Below are positions 62,336 to 64,000 of a stretch of DNA of 64,000 bases, piece by piece. The translations under genes and the position numbers were made by a program. Each line of letters starts with the position of its first letter. Within the stretch, counting starts at the first letter, position 1. A model generated the notes under the pieces. That model did no database searches. It was not told the origin of the DNA and saw only the letters and a list, made by a program, of their open reading frames with translations. Source of the stretch: Leguminivora glycinivorella (lineage: Eukaryota; Arthropoda; Insecta; Lepidoptera; Tortricidae); contig NC_062990.1 of assembly GCF_023078275.1 (NCBI RefSeq), positions 11,175,549 through 11,239,548 on the forward strand, in the 5' to 3' direction.

Positions 62336-62665
62336 AAATTTATTTGATTTGTATATATAATTTGTCAAATATTTAGGTAACTTATAATTTACTGTGATTA
62401 AGCTTTGTATATATTGTTTTTCTTGTTAACTAGTATGTATTTTCATTAGGATAGATTAGTATTTAAGTTCTAGATCATAAGTTTACCTGCTATGCCCTAA
62501 CAGGGTGTCATATAACGTGTACCTACCCGTTATTGTATACTTATGTGAAAGCATAAATAAATGAATATGAATATGAAGCCACCAAAGACGATACCACACT
62601 ATTTATAGTTAACTTTTAGTATGTCATCTTAGCAGATGATTATTGCAGTGATCTTATTAAACTAC

Positions 62666-62848
62666 TATCTTTTGCCCGCGGCTGCGCTCGCGTTAGAAAG
62701 AGACAAAAAGTAGCCTATGTCACTCTCCATCCCTTCAAATATCTCCATTTTCAAAATTACGACAATTCGTCGCTCCGTTTTGCCGTGAAGGACGGACAAA
62801 CAAACAGACACACACACTTTCCCATTTGTAATATTTGTATGGATAAAT
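62666..62848 (-). repeat. GT-repeat copy
   Basis: 'tttgcccgcggctgcgctcg' through 'cacacacactttcccatttg' is the inverse of 18768-18940. Confidence 0.75.
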
Positions 62849-62889
62849 GTACCCACATCTGACCTTTAGAAGGTGAATATGATTTTCAT

Positions 62890-63438
62890 TAGAGATGGGC
62901 CGAATATTCGGTAAATATACGGTATTCGGCAAGTTTTTAAATGTTCGTATTCAGCCGAATAATTCGGTTGCATTGCCGAATATTTACCGAATAAACAAAG
63001 TAAATAACTAATGAAGATCTTACGTATTCCAATGGATAATAAGCTCCTCTTTTAGTAGGTTTTTAAGGAACTGCTAAAAATATTAATACAATTGTTTTGT
63101 AAAAAAGTTAAAAAACCGTAGTTTAAGAGTTGAGAAGAGTTCAGAGTTGTTTTAACTAAGTTTTAGTTATCCACTAAATTTAAACTTAGTTGTAGTAACA
63201 AATGTAACCATTATTAATCTTTTTTTTTAATACTACGTCGGTGGCAAACAAGCGTACGGCCCGCCTGATGGAAAGCGGTCACCGTAACCTATGGACGCCT
63301 GCAACTGCATTTAATAGTTTTAATGAACATCTCCTTTAAAAATATGGCGTAACCGAATATGTTCGGTTCGGTAAGAGCTGAACCGAATGTTCGGCCGAAT
63401 ATTCGTATTCGGCAAAGTCCATATTCGGCCCATCTCTA
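62890..63438. mobile_element. hAT-type non-autonomous transposon (family of 23774-24797)
   Basis: The same ends 'tagagatgggccgaatattc' and inverse are flanked by the exact 8-bp duplication 'attttcat' at 62882-62889 and 63439-63446. Subterminal 'cgaatattcgg' motifs are shared. The centre holds a LINE 3' end on the minus strand (63230-63312, 'gcaaacaagcgtacggcccg'). Confidence 0.9.
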
Positions 63439-63592
63439 ATTTTCATATCATAATCCATGTCTCATGTCAGACTGACTGGACATTATTGTCCCTCAGGGCG
63501 AACATTCTCATTGCTATTAGATGACCGCAAGCGAGCGATCGCCTCAGATATACAATTTTACCAAACATCACTGGCAACGAAACATAACGTGG

Positions 63593-63845
63593 TATCATCA
63601 TCGTTATCCCGGCATTTGCCACGGCTCATGGGAGCCTGGGGTCCGCTGTGATAACTAATCCCAAGATTTGGCGAAGGCACTAGTTTTTTTTTACAAAAGC
63701 GACCTTCCAACTCGAAGGGTAACTAGGCCTTATTGGAATTAGTCCGATTTCGTCACGATGTTTTTCCTTCACCGAAAAGCGACTGGTAAATATCAAATGA
63801 CATTTCGCACATAAGTTTCGAAAAACTGATTGGTACGAGCCTCCG
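63593..63845 (-). repeat. SINE-A, head truncated
   Basis: Body and tail match other copies ('cggcatttgccacggctcat' to 'aaactgattggtacgagcc'), but the tRNA-like head breaks off after 'tccgg' and is replaced by T-rich sequence. A (TCA)n-type tail is at the left. No TSD was found. Confidence 0.8.
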
Positions 63846-64000
63846 GATTGAAAGTTTTTTTTATTATTATTCCCAGTATTTATTTTCTATCTTAGGCTAG
63901 GCTGTTTATAATATGGATATAAAAGTAAAATACAAAAACACATACAAAACAATATAAAAAAACATATAAACACATTATAAAAAAACCTAACCTAGGGTGC

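Larger units (their letters stand above)
60050..62575 (+). mobile_element. 5'-truncated CR1/L2-type LINE, split by another LINE
   Basis: The C-terminal coding piece (60062-60346) and the first bases of its 3' UTR are followed by an insertion (60362-62335). The 3' UTR then resumes at 62346 and ends in '…gcataaataaatgaatatga' with a (TATGAA)n-like tail at about 62575. The 10-bp repeat 'aaatttattt' at 60352-60361 and 62336-62345 marks the insertion. Confidence 0.72.

Noticed and set aside
1..64000. CRISPR array, operons, riboswitches, bacterial signals
   Set aside because: Eukaryotic transposon-rich DNA. The tandem repeats seen are microsatellites or transposon subunits without spacer structure.

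Overview
This window is eukaryotic and almost certainly from a lepidopteran (moth or butterfly) nuclear genome. It is AT-rich, has no operons, and is packed with interspersed repeats. These include tRNA-derived SINEs with 11-22 bp target-site duplications (TSDs), RTE/CR1/Jockey-type LINE 3' ends, mariner and Tc1 transposons, hAT elements with 8-bp TSDs, TTA- and TA-flanked MITEs, Penelope-like remnants, and repeats carrying (TGTC)n or (TCCG)n microsatellites. The assignment to Lepidoptera is inference from these families; no housekeeping marker gene is present.

Only one convincing intact host gene is seen, at 25984-27159 (+). It is intronless and encodes a 391-aa secreted, heavily N-glycosylatable protein with a ten-cysteine Frizzled/Ror-type cysteine-rich domain at its C-terminus. 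About 5 kb downstream on the same strand (32235-32571) lies the N-terminal part of a likely diverged paralogue. Its reading frame runs into a 4.1-kb foldback transposon (32572-36661).

Layout. 0-8 kb: SINE-A copies, a 5'-truncated LINE with a 2.9-kb open frame (1596-4481), a tRNA-like palindrome, an 8-bp-TSD hAT MITE and a 330-bp foldback element. 8-16 kb: Penelope and RTE fragments, MITEs, a dead mariner (11001-12307), an RTE tail split by SINE-B, and a mariner with an intact DD34D transposase (13817-15041). 16-25 kb: MITEs, truncated retro-insertions with clear TSDs, a 114-bp-arm palindrome of tRNA-like sequence, nested Harbinger-type and Penelope pieces, and a 1-kb hAT element. 25-37 kb: the secreted-CRD gene, its damaged relative and the foldback element. 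37-46 kb: MITEs, a roughly 350-bp TGTGTC array and a SINE inserted inside a SINE. 46-49.4 kb: a 3.3-kb Tc1-type element with eroded transposase. 49-58 kb: nested MITEs, hAT elements and LINE 3' ends. 58-62.6 kb: a palindromic Penelope terminal-repeat dimer with hammerhead-ribozyme-like cores, a Penelope ORF remnant, and a restriction-like-endonuclease LINE nested in the 3' UTR of another LINE. 62.6-64 kb: another hAT element and SINE-A.

Repeat names used below are local labels. SINE-A is the tRNA-derived family with the box A 'tagcctagcgg'. SINE-B is the family with the head 'ggtctggcctagcg'. R500 is an unclassified repeat of about 500 bp. GT-repeat is the family containing 'gggaaagtgtgtgtgt'. 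GEA is a roughly 430-bp repeat containing 'gagcgaagcgagtggttcg'. TGTC-repeat is the family bearing (TGTC)n. X is a roughly 530-bp element starting 'caggggcggctc'. No search could be run, so family names rest on motif recognition and on comparing copies within the window.
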